Source of the DNA: Aphanomyces cochlioides
Taxonomy: Eukaryota; Oomycota; Saprolegniomycetes; Saprolegniales; Verrucalvaceae
Assembly (NCBI GenBank): GCA_019828595.1
Contig: JAHQRK010000023.1
Coordinates: forward strand, 868,001 to 932,000
Reading direction: 5' to 3'
Length of the DNA stretch: 64,000 nucleotides
Shown here: positions 1-11,679 of the stretch, piece by piece
Layout of the letters: every line of letters begins with the position of its first letter
Numbering within the stretch: position 1 is the first letter of the stretch
Made by a program: the position numbers and the translations under genes
The notes under the pieces: generated by a model
What the model saw: only the letters and a program-made list of their open reading frames with translations
Told to the model about the DNA's origin: nothing
The model's database searches: none

Positions 1-1127
1 TCATCATGGGGGCCAATATTGGGACCAGTGTCACGTGTGTCATGGTCGCGTTTGCTCAAATTTCCAAGCGCGACCAATTTGAACGAGCTGTTGGTGCTGC
101 AACCATCCACGACATGTACAATATTTGGTCTGTCATCGTCATGTTTCCACTGGAGCTTGCCTTTCATCCTCTCGAAAAACTAGCGCATGCTTGTGTCGGC
201 GGCGGTGGCAGGACATCCTTTAAATTTGACTCCCCCGTTGACGCCGCCGTCGCCCCCTTTGCCAATCTCATTCTCAATGTGAACAAGCCCACGCTGTACC
301 GTGTTGCTAGAGGGGAAGAAGTATGTGGTTCTGATGTTTATCTTGTCGAGAGCGGGGTGTTTGAATCTGCCAGCCGCCGCCGCTCCATGAGTGGCTCCGC
401 CATCGGGGGCATTTGCTTGACGTTGGGCTTCCTCATGCTCGTCTTTTCGCTGCTCTCCTTGGTGCATATGCTGTCCAAGCTCCTCAAGGGAACTGCCCAG
501 AAGTATGTCCGTCGCGCCCTCGACTTCAGTGGCTATCTCAATGTCCTCCTTGGCTTTGCCATCACATTTTGCGTTCATTCTTCGACGATTGTCACGTCAA
601 CATTGACGCCGATGGCCGGTCTTGGAGTCATCTCGCTCGAACAAGCTTATCCGCTTATCCTTGGTGCCAATGTTGGCACAACGGTGACCGCCTTGCTGGC
701 TTCGTGGGTCACTGGAGAATACGATGCAGTCCAAGTCGCGCTCGTGCACTTTTGGTTCAATATCTGGGGCGTCTTCCTCTTTTACCCGATCAAGGTGATG
801 CGGTATCCCATCTTGCATTGGGCTGAACGCCTTGGTCACTACAGCGCGCGATGGCCGATCGTCGCGCTGCTCTTTCTCTTCACGGTGTTCATTTTAATCC
901 CTGGCGGTGGCATTGGCTTGGTCTATTTGTACAACGGCAACTCGGTGGCGTTTGGCTTCTTCGTCGCGATCATTTCCGTCCTCGTCGTTGTCATCCTTGG
1001 GTTCTACTGGTGGTATTTCTGCATGGATGGCCGCCGCATCTGGCATGAATTCCTCGAAGACAAAGCCGAGCACCATCGCTTGCAATTGGAAGCAGTCAAA
1101 CGCGGTCATCAAGAGGAACTCGAGTGA
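1..1127 (+). CDS. SLC34-type sodium/phosphate cotransporter, 5' end outside window
   Basis: This is the C-terminal part of a Na+-coupled inorganic phosphate transporter of the NptA/SLC34 (NaPi-II) family, a plasma-membrane carrier. The frame is open to the left edge, so the first Met in view (position 6) is internal. The family's inverted repeat is visible: GANIGTSVT at the start and GANVGTTVT about 220 residues later, each followed by a histidine-rich HDMYNIW / HFWFNIW segment. Several hydrophobic helices follow and the protein ends in a charged cytoplasmic tail. In the first repeat the loop is well conserved with animal NaPi-II proteins. The N-terminal half, including the first QSSS motif, lies outside the window. 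It converges on the catalase gene, with about 340 bp between the stop codons. The family call is firm; ion stoichiometry cannot be read. Confidence 0.9.
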   Translation, partial: IMGANIGTSVTCVMVAFAQISKRDQFERAVGAATIHDMYNIWSVIVMFPLELAFHPLEKLAHACVGGGGRTSFKFDSPVDAAVAPFANLILNVNKPTLYRVARGEEVCGSDVYLVESGVFESASRRRSMSGSAIGGICLTLGFLMLVFSLLSLVHMLSKLLKGTAQKYVRRALDFSGYLNVLLGFAITFCVHSSTIVTSTLTPMAGLGVISLEQAYPLILGANVGTTVTALLASWVTGEYDAVQVALVHFWFNIWGVFLFYPIKVMRYPILHWAERLGHYSARWPIVALLFLFTVFILIPGGGIGLVYLYNGNSVAFGFFVAIISVLVVVILGFYWWYFCMDGRRIWHEFLEDKAEHHRLQLEAVKRGHQEELE

Positions 1128-1464
1128 TTCTGCATGCGTCGACTATTTAATGCAGTTGTATAAATATTGGCCCCATCTGGTGCTGCCACTCGAGTCTTGT
1201 CTTTCTCGTTCGCCATCAACTTTGTGACTCACCTGCATTCAAACCAACTACTGCTGATGCCTTTGCATCCACTGTAGATGGCACAGGACACAAAGGACGA
1301 GGTATGAAAAGTCTGCGCATTCTCCATGAGGCCATCGACGAATTTATCATCGGCAACCGTCCAGCAGCATACATTATTCGCACCCTCCTGTGCATTTATG
1401 CTCCAGAGCTCGACCATCCATGGCCAACGCGACTAGCCACGTCAACCTGTTGGACTTGAGTCAG
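1128..1464. other. Intergenic, convergent 3' ends
   Basis: This lies between the stop of the phosphate transporter and the true stop of catalase. I see no gene or RNA. The short open frames here overlap no recognisable protein. Confidence 0.6.
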
Positions 1465-3064
1465 CTACGCCATTGATTCTCTGGTTTGTTTGGATTGCTC
1501 CAACTTTTCAAGATGGAATTTGATGAGTTCGCCATAGTCGCTGTCAACGGCGGTGAAATTCGCCACCTACACAATCTCTCAGCACTGGAATCTCAATGGA
1601 ATGACCAACCGCTCGGTCTTGAATCGCCACGTTCTTCGTCAAATGCAAACCTTGAGCAATATTTTCAGCAAGTCGGTCACGTGCTTGGTCATCTAGCACC
1701 TACAACCCAAGCGTGTCAATTAAAGGCCGATGGCCGAGAGGGTTGCTCACCTCGCGGTAAAAGACTCCAACTTGGGAAAAGTTATCGTCATCTTGGGTGT
1801 CATATCGGCGAACTTCAGCAGCGGGCAGAGTCGAGGGAGCTTCGTTTCTTGGTGGTGTTGCATAGTCTGGCCCTCCGCCGCTGTTGGGGAAGTAATTGGG
1901 AGTGTCGCCTTGGTTTCCATCGACAGTCATGAATCCGTCGCGCTGATAATTTCGTGGCTCTTGGTGCACGGGGCGATTCACGGGAATTTGCTGGTAATTG
2001 ACTCCAAGACGGTGGCGTTGCGTATCCGAGTAGGAAAAGAGTCGTCCTTGGAGCATTTTGTCAGGCGACGCCTGAATCCCAGGGACGAAATGCGCTGGGG
2101 AGAAGGCAAGCTGTTCCACTTCGCTGAAATAATTCGTCGGGTTGCGATTCAAGACCAATTTGCCCACGGGCTGGAGGGGATACCTCTTGTGCGACCACAC
2201 TTTGGTCACATCGAATGGGTTCAAGTCATTGTGAGCCAAATGCTGGTCGGCTTCCGCTTGCGTCATGGTTTGAATGTACAAAGCCCAAGATGGGAATTCC
2301 TCTCGCGCGATGGCTTCGTACAAGTCTTGCATCGCGTAGTCTGGATTGGATCCTGCAAGCGCGGTCGCGTCGTCCACGCTGAGGTTTTGAATGCCTTGTG
2401 ACGTACGGAAATGGTATTTCACATACGTGACGACGCCATCCGCGTTGATGTTTTCAAACGTGTGGCTGCCGTAGCCGTGCATGTGGCGATAGCCGTCTGG
2501 AATGCCACGATCCGAAAAGAGAAACGACACTTGGTGGGTGCTTTCAGGACGAAGGGAATAAAAGTCCCACGTCATCGAGGGATCTTTCAAATGCGTCGAC
2601 GGGTGCCGCTTCTGCGTATGAATAAAGCTTGGAAAGAGAATCGGGTCGCGAATGAAGAAGATGGGCGTGTTGTTGCCCACCAAATCCCAATTGCCGTCTT
2701 CCGTGTAAAATTTGAGCGCAAAACCACGGGGATCGCGCACTGTGTCAGCGCTGCCTTGTTCGCCACCGACTTGGGAAAACCGCGCAGCGACTGGCGTTTG
2801 TTTCCCGACGTTGGAAAACAATTTGGCGCTGCAAATGTCCGAAATGTCGTGCGTGACTTCAAAATACCCAAACGCCCCCGCCCCCTTGGCATGCACGACA
2901 CGCTCAGGAATGCGTTCGTGGTCAAAGTGGGCCAAGTGATCCAGCAGCGCAAAGTCTTGGAGAACGAGGGGACCATGCGGACCAGCCGACTTGGATGCTG
3001 TCAGCCCAAGCGGTGGAAGGGGGGCTCCATTACTGTACGTAGCGACGTTGCTCGATCTCGTCAT
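1465..3064 (-). CDS. Catalase, three exons
   Basis: This is a monofunctional haem catalase converting hydrogen peroxide to water and oxygen. Exons are 3064-1751, 1699-1610 and 1566-1465, giving 501 aa, the usual length of a clade-3-like small catalase. Introns are 51 nt (1750-1700) and 43 nt (1609-1567), both GT-AG. The stop at 1700-1702 lies in the first intron, so an unspliced reading ends about 60 residues early. Visible family marks are the active-site His segment [13 protein letters not shown], the Asn segment [11 protein letters not shown], and the haem-ligand Tyr in [14 protein letters not shown]. The spliced C-terminus restores the usual DRLAENIA and [10 protein letters not shown] motifs. 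Met at 3064 was chosen because it gives a normal N-terminus ([11 protein letters not shown]); an upstream in-frame Met at 3139 would add 25 non-conserved residues. No C-terminal SKL signal is present, so the compartment is uncertain. Confidence 0.93.
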
Positions 3065-3675
3065 GGTCAATTCAATTTCTAAATACCCTTTGTAGCCCCC
3101 AGTCGATGGGGCGACCATGTCACCGTTGAAGACTTGCAACAGCTTGCGACGAAGTCATGAACAGCCTTGCCGAGCCAGAATACTTTATTCGATCAACCGT
3201 TGGTGTTGTGAACGTTATTACATGCATCTGTCGCGAATATCACGTGACAACTATGAAATAACTCCCCTGACCACCCCCCGCCGCTAGTCGTTGGTCCTTG
3301 AGGCTCCCCCCACACAAAGCCACACTGGCTAGCGAACCTGCGAGCCTGTTAATTGGCGATGTCGCCAAGTTCAAGCGAGATGGGCTTACGAATAGACAGC
3401 TTGACTGCGAGGTAGACGACGCGGAAACAACGTCGAGTCGCTCAAAAAAGCAACAGCAGGTCTTGATAACTCAAAAACGAGAGCTCATCCAGCTTGCCCT
3501 AGATCTATCGCACTGGTTCTTCAAGTAGCTCATGCCGAGACGAGAAGCGTCGGTCCTCTTGGAGTAAGAATGTTTAGTTGGCAGCATTGGGTGAGTTTGA
3601 CAATGAAACCGACAGTAACGACCAGTTACACTCCGTCAGCGAAAGACGCTTGATTGTCTCTTGCGTGGCCATCGC
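3065..3675. promoter_or_regulatory. Divergent promoter region of catalase and the TSNAXIP1-like gene
   Basis: About 600 bp lie between two divergently oriented start codons. No specific site can be assigned. A 76-codon frame at 3298-3528 has no ATG and no family resemblance. Confidence 0.4.
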
Positions 3676-6655
3676 ATGGAGATTATGGACATCATCGCCA
3701 AGTACAGAAGAGCGACGAAACCTCCTTCAGATGCGACGACGTCATTGCCTCCGATCGACCAAACGGGAGGAATGCTCCAACTGCTTCCAGCCGCCCCTCG
3801 TCACAAACGACACGCGAAACCAACGCCAAAAAAGATCAACGTGATGCCACAGCCGCATTACTTCGCCAAGCCGTAGATTTGTTGTGGTCTTGAGCACGCT
3901 AATCTATCGTAGAATCGCCGCGTTGATGGATGTGCCACGTGGTGACATTGAAACCTGGCCACTTGGTGCGAGCGCACGGGGGAAACCTCGCGAGGAGGCA
4001 AGATAGAGACTGCGCTAGATCTCACTTGATTTCTAGGACAACGAGAACAATTCGAGGAAAGGAAGAGACGATCGTGGCATGGCAGCGTCGAAACCAGTCT
4101 TGCTCCAGCAGCTCGAAGCATTTGTCTTGCGAGAACTCCAAGTCGTTGGGAGTGCTGGTGACTTGGACGACTCGAACCATGGAGATTCCGTCCTTCCTCG
4201 TCGATTTGCTCGACTCCAGGTAAGGTTTTCCATGTATGCTAGCTTGAAAGAGGGATCTAGGTCTTTCGAGAGTGCTTTCTTCGACTCATTGATGACTTCA
4301 AAACTTACAAACCGCTTCTCCTGGTCATTAAAAACGAATATGAAGGTAACGCAGAGCTTTTCTATCGTTTCAATGATGAAATTGTAGCTCTGCTTGACTT
4401 GTACAGCCTGCAAGTACGCTTTTGATACACGACGACAGTGCTAACACCAACTAGGTGAGCAAAATGCCACAGATTGAAGCAGCACTGCGGACTCTGGAGC
4501 AAGAAACGGAACAAGCAATCAGCGAGCAAAAGCTTGCAAGCAAAATGAAAAGTACAAGCCCCCCCCCCGCATCTCGACTGACTTGCCTGTAGTTAAAGAA
4601 TGGAAGAAATTACTCAAATCGACGCAAGCCACTCTGGCCGTAAGTTTGCGAGATTCGACGGAGATTGAATTGTCTTGAAGGGCTACGCTGCTGCCAATGC
4701 AACCCTCACCGACGCCAACTCGAGACTGACGGCTGATCTCGAGGACGCCAATGCGAAAATGGCCGATGTCATGGCGACAAACCAAGCTCTCATGCATTCC
4801 ATGCGACGGCAGGAAGAGCGACAGAAAGAGCACGACTCGGAGGTTCTATTATGAAGCATCGAATCGTAAGACGAGTGTTGAGGTAGACGAGCGACTTGGA
4901 CGCCACGCTCCAGGCGACATCAACGAAATTAGCACGAGCCCATGACGAAATTACAGGTCTACTGACGACAAACGATAGAACTTTGACCGAACGTAGAGCT
5001 GCGGAACTCGATCAAAATGCTCGAGGACAAAGCGAGTCGTGTCGACATCAATGCCGATCGACGAACCATTGACCAGCTGACACGCGAAGTGCAGGAACTC
5101 TTGACAGCTCGTGCTGAGACCAATGTATTGTTTCCAAATTTGCCGTCAAGGCTTTTGTATTTCTAGGCTCAACATCACTCGGCGGCTGACGAAGCAACTT
5201 TCGTTTCGACTTGCATAGCTGCATTCCACGACCATGGCTGGACCTATCTCACATCAAATATCAACACGATTGCCGCACTCGTGGAGGCAATTGTTGCCCA
5301 CAGTAGCAGTCGCGACAAGTCATCGGTATTTCTAACACAGGAAGAACCTGGCGAAGTCCAAGAAGCTTGTCCAGAAGACGACGATATCGACTTCTTCATG
5401 GGGCGAGGGATGGACGAGTCGGTGCCTAAATATCTGCAGTTTGAAGGCCGTGTCCGCAACAAATGGTACTCCAAGCGAGAGACTCAACAGCTTATCAGGT
5501 AGTTCATGTTGTCCAATTCCCCCATGACTATGCCGTCTAGCCATGTTTGGCAACAGAAAGCCATCGCTGAGAAGATGGTCAAACCTGCAGCTGAACCTGC
5601 AAAAAGCACACGACGGATCAGCGCGTCATCGCCGTCGAAGCGATCGGTGGAGATTGTGCCAGCTATGAGTATTCCTCTCGAGCAATTCTTTCACACGTAC
5701 TTGACCAAGAAATACGCTGATCGACTCCAAGCCGTCGAATGTAAACTGGGCGTTGCGTTTTGATCGTTGATTTCCACTCCTTAGGTGCTTACAACATCGT
5801 GGCAGCGCTTGATCGATACCAAGACGATACAGAGTGTCGACTCTTCCAGCGGGTGTTAGAAGGCCAACTTCCCGAAGATGCTCGCGTTGACTCACTGCAA
5901 GGTAATCGCAGACTTCGACTATTCGTCAACTTATTGCTGCCAAAGTCTTGTCGAAAGTTTTCGACGCGTTTGCAGCTCTGGACAAGAATGAATCGGAGCT
6001 CGCAGCATCGAAACGACGAGGGTACAGCAGTAGAAATGTTCATGGCTCAAGGTTTGGTAGGGTTGTCTCTGTTGGAGGCGCCTTGCGGGAGCTCCAACTT
6101 CTCTTCCCTTGGAAATACGACTCGCACATGGCAACGCTCCTGCGGGTTTTGCTCATGGAAGCCAAGGTACGGTGCATCCATTGCGTCCAATTCCTCAACA
6201 CCAAGCAGGGCCAGCACCAAATCAACTACACAACAATGCTCGATCGAGATCGTGATGGAAATCTCTCCTGCTTCTGCCAAACATTATGCAATCAACACAT
6301 CGACGACCTGTTCCAGCTCAGTCAGTCGCTCTCGGTACAGCCACTTCGTTTGAATACACTCTGATTGAATCTGCAGAGAGCTCTCGAAGCTGAAGAGAAG
6401 CGCGCAGGTCCAGCCAACAATGGCATGATTAGCTTGGACGCTGTGCGTCAAGCCATTCGAAAAAGCGACCCAATTCGAAGTCCCCAGGCTGTGGACAACC
6501 TCGTCGCTGAATGCACATTGCTGCCACTCGAGCGAGTGGGGACGGAAACGACAACGCTAGTCAACGCGACGACTGTCCGCAGCAAGTTGTCGACGCTGCT
6601 GATCAAACCGTCGGGCAAACTTCCTCTGGAGCCACCACCGGTGAAAGCAAGTTGA
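3676..6655 (+). CDS. TSNAXIP1-like coiled-coil protein, many short introns
   Basis: This is a multi-exon gene resembling translin-associated factor X-interacting protein 1, a coiled-coil protein linked in animals to cilia and testis. The N-terminal domain is split by introns. One exon from 4037 encodes LLQQLEAFVLRELQVV. After a 41-nt intron (4220-4260) the next exon, from 4261, encodes FRECFLRLIDDFKTYKPLLL, which carries the family's FKTYKPLL...IKNEYE signature. Downstream exons (about 4455-5130) are heptad-rich Glu/Gln/Lys coiled coil. The last exon (to 6655) holds a helical segment with NNGMISLDAVRQAIRKSD, reminiscent of a degenerate EF-hand. The first exon start (ATG 3676) and several splice sites in the middle are my best reading, not proven. 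The role in a zoosporic oomycete (flagellum or basal body) is inference from the animal family. Confidence 0.68.
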
Positions 6656-6777
6656 CGAGCAGTTTCTACGAAGTAATTGCAACTAGCTGATCAACCTTTC
6701 AGGACGTCTTGACTTTGACATGTCGTTGAGGAGAAGAATCGGCATAGAGTTGCTCGACTTTCATTTTGCGATTCGCC

Positions 6778-7146
6778 ATGAAGTCTGCAGTGTTTGCTTT
6801 GGCCGTTGTCTACTGTGTTGCCTACGGCGCTGCCGCTGATGGCAATGATGACATTCATGAAGACTTGCATCTTCGCCGCGCTGACTCGGACCTTGCCTTT
6901 CCTCCCATGGGGCGCTGGGTGGCTTTTGGCCATGGCCCTCGTGGAGGCCAAATGATCGCGACTGGAGACGGCGGTCGCTGGGTTGCTGGTGGAGTGGGGC
7001 CAAAGAAGGCGCAGTGGTTGGCCGCTGGGCGTCGTAAAGCCGCGGGCGACGCTGATGACGATATCCCTGACGATCAAACTGTGAAGGAGCAACCCAAACA
7101 AATGCTGCTCGATGCAAGCAAGGATGCCGAGCCAACGAATGCTTAG
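6778..7146 (+). CDS. Small secreted protein with GRWVA-type repeats
   Basis: This is a 122-aa protein with a clear signal peptide (MKSAVFALAVVYCVAYGAAA) followed by an acidic stretch. The core is short and Gly/Trp-rich, with two related units, GRWVAFGHGP and GRWVAGGVGP, and a weaker third, QWLAAGRRK. The tail is charged and lysine/aspartate-rich. Dibasic RR sites flank the repeat region (LHLRRADSD and AAGRRKAAG), as expected for a processed secreted peptide precursor. No RXLR or CHXC motif is present. An in-frame Met at 6766 would add four residues. I do not recognise the family. It could be a secreted effector or a structural secreted peptide; both are inference. Confidence 0.6.
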   Translation: MKSAVFALAVVYCVAYGAAADGNDDIHEDLHLRRADSDLAFPPMGRWVAFGHGPRGGQMIATGDGGRWVAGGVGPKKAQWLAAGRRKAAGDADDDIPDDQTVKEQPKQMLLDASKDAEPTNA

Positions 7147-7225
7147 TCTGCGTTAAAATAGCCGACACATTGTTTGCCATGTCAATCGTAGATGACTCTG
7201 TACGATTTCTCTGCAGGGTTTCCAT

Positions 7226-9817
7226 CTAAGCTGCTTCATGCGGTGCTTCGATGGCCAGTCGAACGGCTTTGCTTTGCCAGAACTGAAGCGCCATGAGGAG
7301 CTGCTTGTCCATGCTCTTTTTGTCGTCTTCCATGGCCACGACAAATTGCAACAGTTTATTCGGAACACCTTCAAACGGGGAAGTGCATGCTCTGGTAAAT
7401 GCTTCGTGGCTTCTGGCAACTTGATGCTCAATCTAAATTCATTTTAATCGAGTGGATATTGATCTACTTACAATGGCAGCGCTGAGGGCAACCATGCTGG
7501 TCATACAAGGGGCGAAGAGCACAGCATTGACCAATGATCGTCTGTGGCTTGTACGAGCTGCGCCGCGCAGTACCAACTCCCGTAGAGCGTTCAATCTATC
7601 CTTGTTTAGATGTCAAGTCGATGGAAACAGGTCTACCTGGTAGAAAATGCATCGATCAATCGCCGGCAAGCTACAACTTGTATTAGGATTGCGCAGTAAT
7701 TTCAATCAGACCTTCCAAAATTTGCATCATGCAACCAGCAGCTGGAAGTGTTTGAACAGTAGTCAGATCAAGAGGCGGCAATGGATTTGAGTACAAGTCA
7801 TTGCGATCTCTAGACAATTGACAAGCGTTAGAGTTAGCAGATACAACACAACTACCCGAGGAACCACGAGGAGGGTGAGTTGTGTGCTTTCATTTTGGCT
7901 GTTAGCGAGCCCAACAGTCGCTGCAAGATCTGAATGCCGTCAGGAATTGAGTCAAATTTGTCATTGCGCGATGGCAACGATGTAGAGGCAATCATTCGTG
8001 CCGATTTGTCAATAAACGGAATCGCTTTCAACAACTTTCAGACATGAACAAAGCGAGGCAGTAATCCTTACGAGTTTTTCCCAGGGCCGTCCAAATCCAT
8101 TCGACTTGGTCGTCTTGTTGAGACTGCGGAGTTGAAATTGTATAAGCAAAACTCTACAAGACGTCTTTCATCGTTTTTGGCAGTTTGCTTACCTCGAAAA
8201 GTCGGCTCCATTGATTTACTGCGGTCGCTGTCTCGTCGAGGGATTTGCACAGCATGGTATAAGGGTGGAAATGACACTCGTAAGTCATTAGTGGCACAAT
8301 AGATTGACCAAATCCCAACTAGACCGCCTTTAGCACGAGTACAGGAATTTTCATACCTCAAGTAGCACTGCTAGGACGAGGCCGGCACAAGTGTCAACAG
8401 TGCCATCACGGAGACTCTCCTCGTTCCACAATGACGCCTAGAATAGATAGCATCAAGTCATCCAGGGCAGCGGCGTGAAGCTTACGAGTGAAAGTTCACC
8501 ATGGCACATCTTTCCTCGGACGTTAGGACCGAGCAATGCCATGAACAAGTCCAGGCAAACTTGCAGTACTCCAGTTGGTAGAGTTAGGTATAACCGATTG
8601 AAAGCTTCGGTGGTCTAATTGCCAGTAAGTCCCGAGCTAAAGTTCCAGTGGTTACGGCCGTTGGGTTGAAAATTTCCCGGGCTAGCAGCACTTGATGCTG
8701 TGCTCGTTGGCCAAATCCATCGAGAGTCGAGTAGTACTCCTTCAACTGTGCTTCTTTCATTGCCAAGGGGACGTTGGGCTGGTTTTCTCGAACAAATTCT
8801 GGTGGCATTGATGACAGATCGAGCAATCAATGCATGAGTACCACGGCGAATGAGATGCTCGAGCACGGGAATGGACAGAAACAAACTCAAAAGCGTTTGG
8901 CCTGACAAAAAAGCTAATATGGCTTGGTGAACCATACTAACACGACTTCGCAGCATGATGGCATTAGGACCATCTAAAATATCACGGGTATGAGGCATCC
9001 TTTAGGAAGCGCAACTTGTACCAGAGATTTTGGTGCGAAGATCGCCAACACGACGCAATCCGTCAGCAAAGACTGTGTAGTTCCATGGGATGTTGAACGC
9101 CGGCAACTCGGTCACATCTGACGTTGCTGTTTGTCGAAGGCAGGGGTCTGCCAAGAGCACGAAGAGGAGGCTACAGAGGCAGCCAGGCAGCTCAAACGGA
9201 GCGAGAAATCCATGCCACTAGCGAAAAGAGAGATGTAGCTTCAAGACCGAATGATAAATCAAATTGTACCACAAGGTTACGTATATTGAGACCAGTCGGT
9301 AGAAACAAAATTCGCAACACCTGTATGTATCCCTGAGGCAATGCTTGAACAAGCTCAGGCGAGTGTAGCAAGTCCCGTAGGATCATATTGCTTTTGTGGT
9401 GCGGAGCGTATTTGTCGTAGAGGGCTCGTTCAAGAATTGTCACGAGAATTGTAAACGTCGAGTAGAAATGACCAGCTTGAAAATGGTCAAGCAATTGAGG
9501 CATGGCACATGCGTGTGTCAAATCTACGCCATAACGTCAATGACACAATTGAAGAAGAAAAGAAACTCGCCTTGGAACACTGAAATATCGATCGGGGTGT
9601 CTCGCAGCGCTTCGTCAACTTGGTGAGCCAAAATCCATACACAGTCGATGGCGTGGAATTCAGACGCCACCGGCTCGGCAATCCACTGATCGATGAGATC
9701 CCAATTGATGGTCCATGGTGAGCCTCCATCTAATGGTCTTGGATTCAAGTGACGGCGACGAAAATACCCCAGCAGAGCTAGATGGACTTCCGTCGATAGT
9801 GCAGGTCGATAAAACAT
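7226..9817 (-). CDS. ERMARD-like (DUF4209) protein, multi-exon
   Basis: This multi-exon gene on the minus strand encodes a protein like ERMARD, the ER membrane-associated RNA degradation protein of animals. The main N-terminal exon (9817 down to about 9530) is followed by an exon (about 9519-9192) with [24 protein letters not shown] and [11 protein letters not shown]. These match the conserved DUF4209/ERMARD block with its LRDLL...GLNLRN pattern. A second diagnostic block is at about 8580-8490 ([20 protein letters not shown]), like the family's GPNLRDxLSHGE. The last exon ends at a TAG at 7226-7228 after [20 protein letters not shown]. Introns are short, and several splice points between 9.0 and 7.3 kb are unresolved. 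The biochemical function of this family is poorly known. Confidence 0.66.
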
Positions 9818-10555
9818 CAAATGTACTCTATATTTAAATATATCCAAGTATACATTTATACAGTATTTTGGTCAAAATAGGTTTTATAGAGTTGTCTGCT
9901 GAACCTCTCCACAGAGTGCTCGCTGCCGAAAGAACAGCAAGGTGTCGTCTAGCGTCCAAGCCTAATTCGCCTCTAAATGTTGAGGAAACCTCTATAGATA
10001 GCCTTTGCCAATGCGCGCCATTGGAACAACACTTCGAGACAATATTGCTTGGACAAATATGACAAACGGTCAGCCTTGCTGGAGTAAAATTCTGCTTTCT
10101 CTACGATAACAAGATAAGGGCTTCAATACGATTCGAGCTAACGGTATAATTGGTAGCTAGTACCAATGCTGCAAGCTTAGATGCTTTGCTGAATCGCTTC
10201 AGACATATAACAAATGACCATAACACTTTTGTAGAGTTATTCAACAAATGCCAACGTCATATATTTCATGTGCAGTCTCGCAGCGCAAGCCGCTAAAGCC
10301 ACGACTTGTTGACGAGAGTTCATTAGCTAGTTTTGAGATCAAATTGACGAAGTCGTTTGATCTGGGGGCTCAAATGTGGTGTCTTCGTGGGAAGCCTGTG
10401 TAATATTAAGTATTAATTTTGACAGTTTTATACTTAAAGCGGTTTATTTTCAATGTTGAATAATAAAAACAGTACTTATTGATCCTGCGAGAATTGATAT
10501 ATATAGAATTCCAGAGGAACTTAGTCAGCACCACAAAAGCCATTCCGTGACTTCG
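9818..10555. other. Divergent intergenic region
   Basis: This is AT-rich sequence between the start of the ERMARD-like gene and the start of the enoyl reductase. It must contain both promoters. A short 64-codon frame at 9868-10062 has no recognisable features. The stretch at about 10400-10500 is very AT-rich. Confidence 0.45.
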
Positions 10556-11679
10556 ATGTTGTCTCGCACCATCCTTCGCCGCAACTTTGCGACTGCTGTC
10601 CGTTATCACGCTCATGGCGTGCCAACTCAAGTGCTCAAGTACGTGCTAAATCATTCTGTGGTCATATTGATATCTTGGTAGGGTCGAAGACGAAACCGTG
10701 TCGACGGCGTTGAAGGCCGGCGAAGTGGCACTCAAGTTTTTGGCCGCGCCGATCAACCCCGCTGATTTACACATGATCCGTGGCGGCTACGGCATCAAGC
10801 CTTCGTTTCCTGCTGTTGGCGGTAACGAAGGTGTCGCTCGTGTCACGGCTGTCGGCAGTGGTGTGAGCGGTGTCAAGGTTGGTGACCGCGTCATCCCTGC
10901 TGTGGGTGGCTTCGGCACCTGGCGCACGGAAGCTGTTGCCAAGGAAGCTGATGTCTTGGTGGTTCCTAACAACATTCCCGTTGAATACGCCGCCACTTTG
11001 TCGGTAATAATACTGCACAGTGGAACAAACTGTAGAGCATGATTGCGTTTAGGTGAACCCATCCACTGCTTATCGCCTCTTGGCTGACTTCGCCAAGCTC
11101 GAACGTGGTGATGTTGTGATCCAAAACGCTGCCAACTCTTCTGTCGGCCAGGCCGTCATCCAATTGGCCAAGTTGCGTGGCATCCAAACCATTAACATCA
11201 TCCGCGACGATGAACGCTACGCTGAAACTGTCGAGCACCTCAAGGGCCTTGGTGCCACGATTGTCTGCACGGATGACTACTTGGGTTCGGCCGACTTCAA
11301 GCGTTTGATTGCTGACTTGCCTGCCCCCAAGCTTGCTTTGAACGCTGTGGGCGGTGCCACCAGCCTTGAATTCACCAAGGCTTTGGGTAAGAATGGTGTT
11401 GTTGTCTCCTATGGTGGCATGGGCCATGAACCCGTTTTGGCCTCGACGACTGCTCTCATTTTCAACAACGTGTCGTTGCGTGGCTTCTGGTTGTCCGAAT
11501 GGGTCAAGACTGCTTCTGTGAGCGAACGAAAGGCCATGTTGACCGAATTGGCGACGCTCATGGCTGAAGGCAAATTGCGCTCATGGGTTGAAACGTATCC
11601 TCTTGCTGACTTTGACAAGGCTTTGGACGTTGCTGTGAACCGATTGACCAAACGCAAAGTCGTCGTATTGATGGAATAG
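10556..11679 (+). CDS. mecr: Mitochondrial trans-2-enoyl-CoA/ACP reductase
   Basis: This is an NADPH-dependent enoyl thioester reductase of the MECR/ETR1 type, which performs the last step of mitochondrial fatty acid synthesis. Exons are 10556-10638, 10682-11003 and 11053-11679, with GT-AG introns of 43 and 49 nt, giving 343 aa. The N-terminus [20 protein letters not shown] is a typical Arg/Ser-rich mitochondrial presequence. The MDR fold is clear: [23 protein letters not shown] and VGDRVIPA in the catalytic domain, then NPSTAYRLL and the nucleotide-binding segment [21 protein letters not shown]. The NPxTAYR and TINIIRD motifs distinguish MECR from generic quinone reductases. The conserved catalytic Tyr region (PINPADL...IRGGYG) is intact. 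Confidence is high. Confidence 0.93.

Noticed and set aside
1730..3082. Two 223-codon plus-strand frames opposite catalase
   Set aside because: Catalase motifs on the minus strand explain the region; the plus frames have no family marks.
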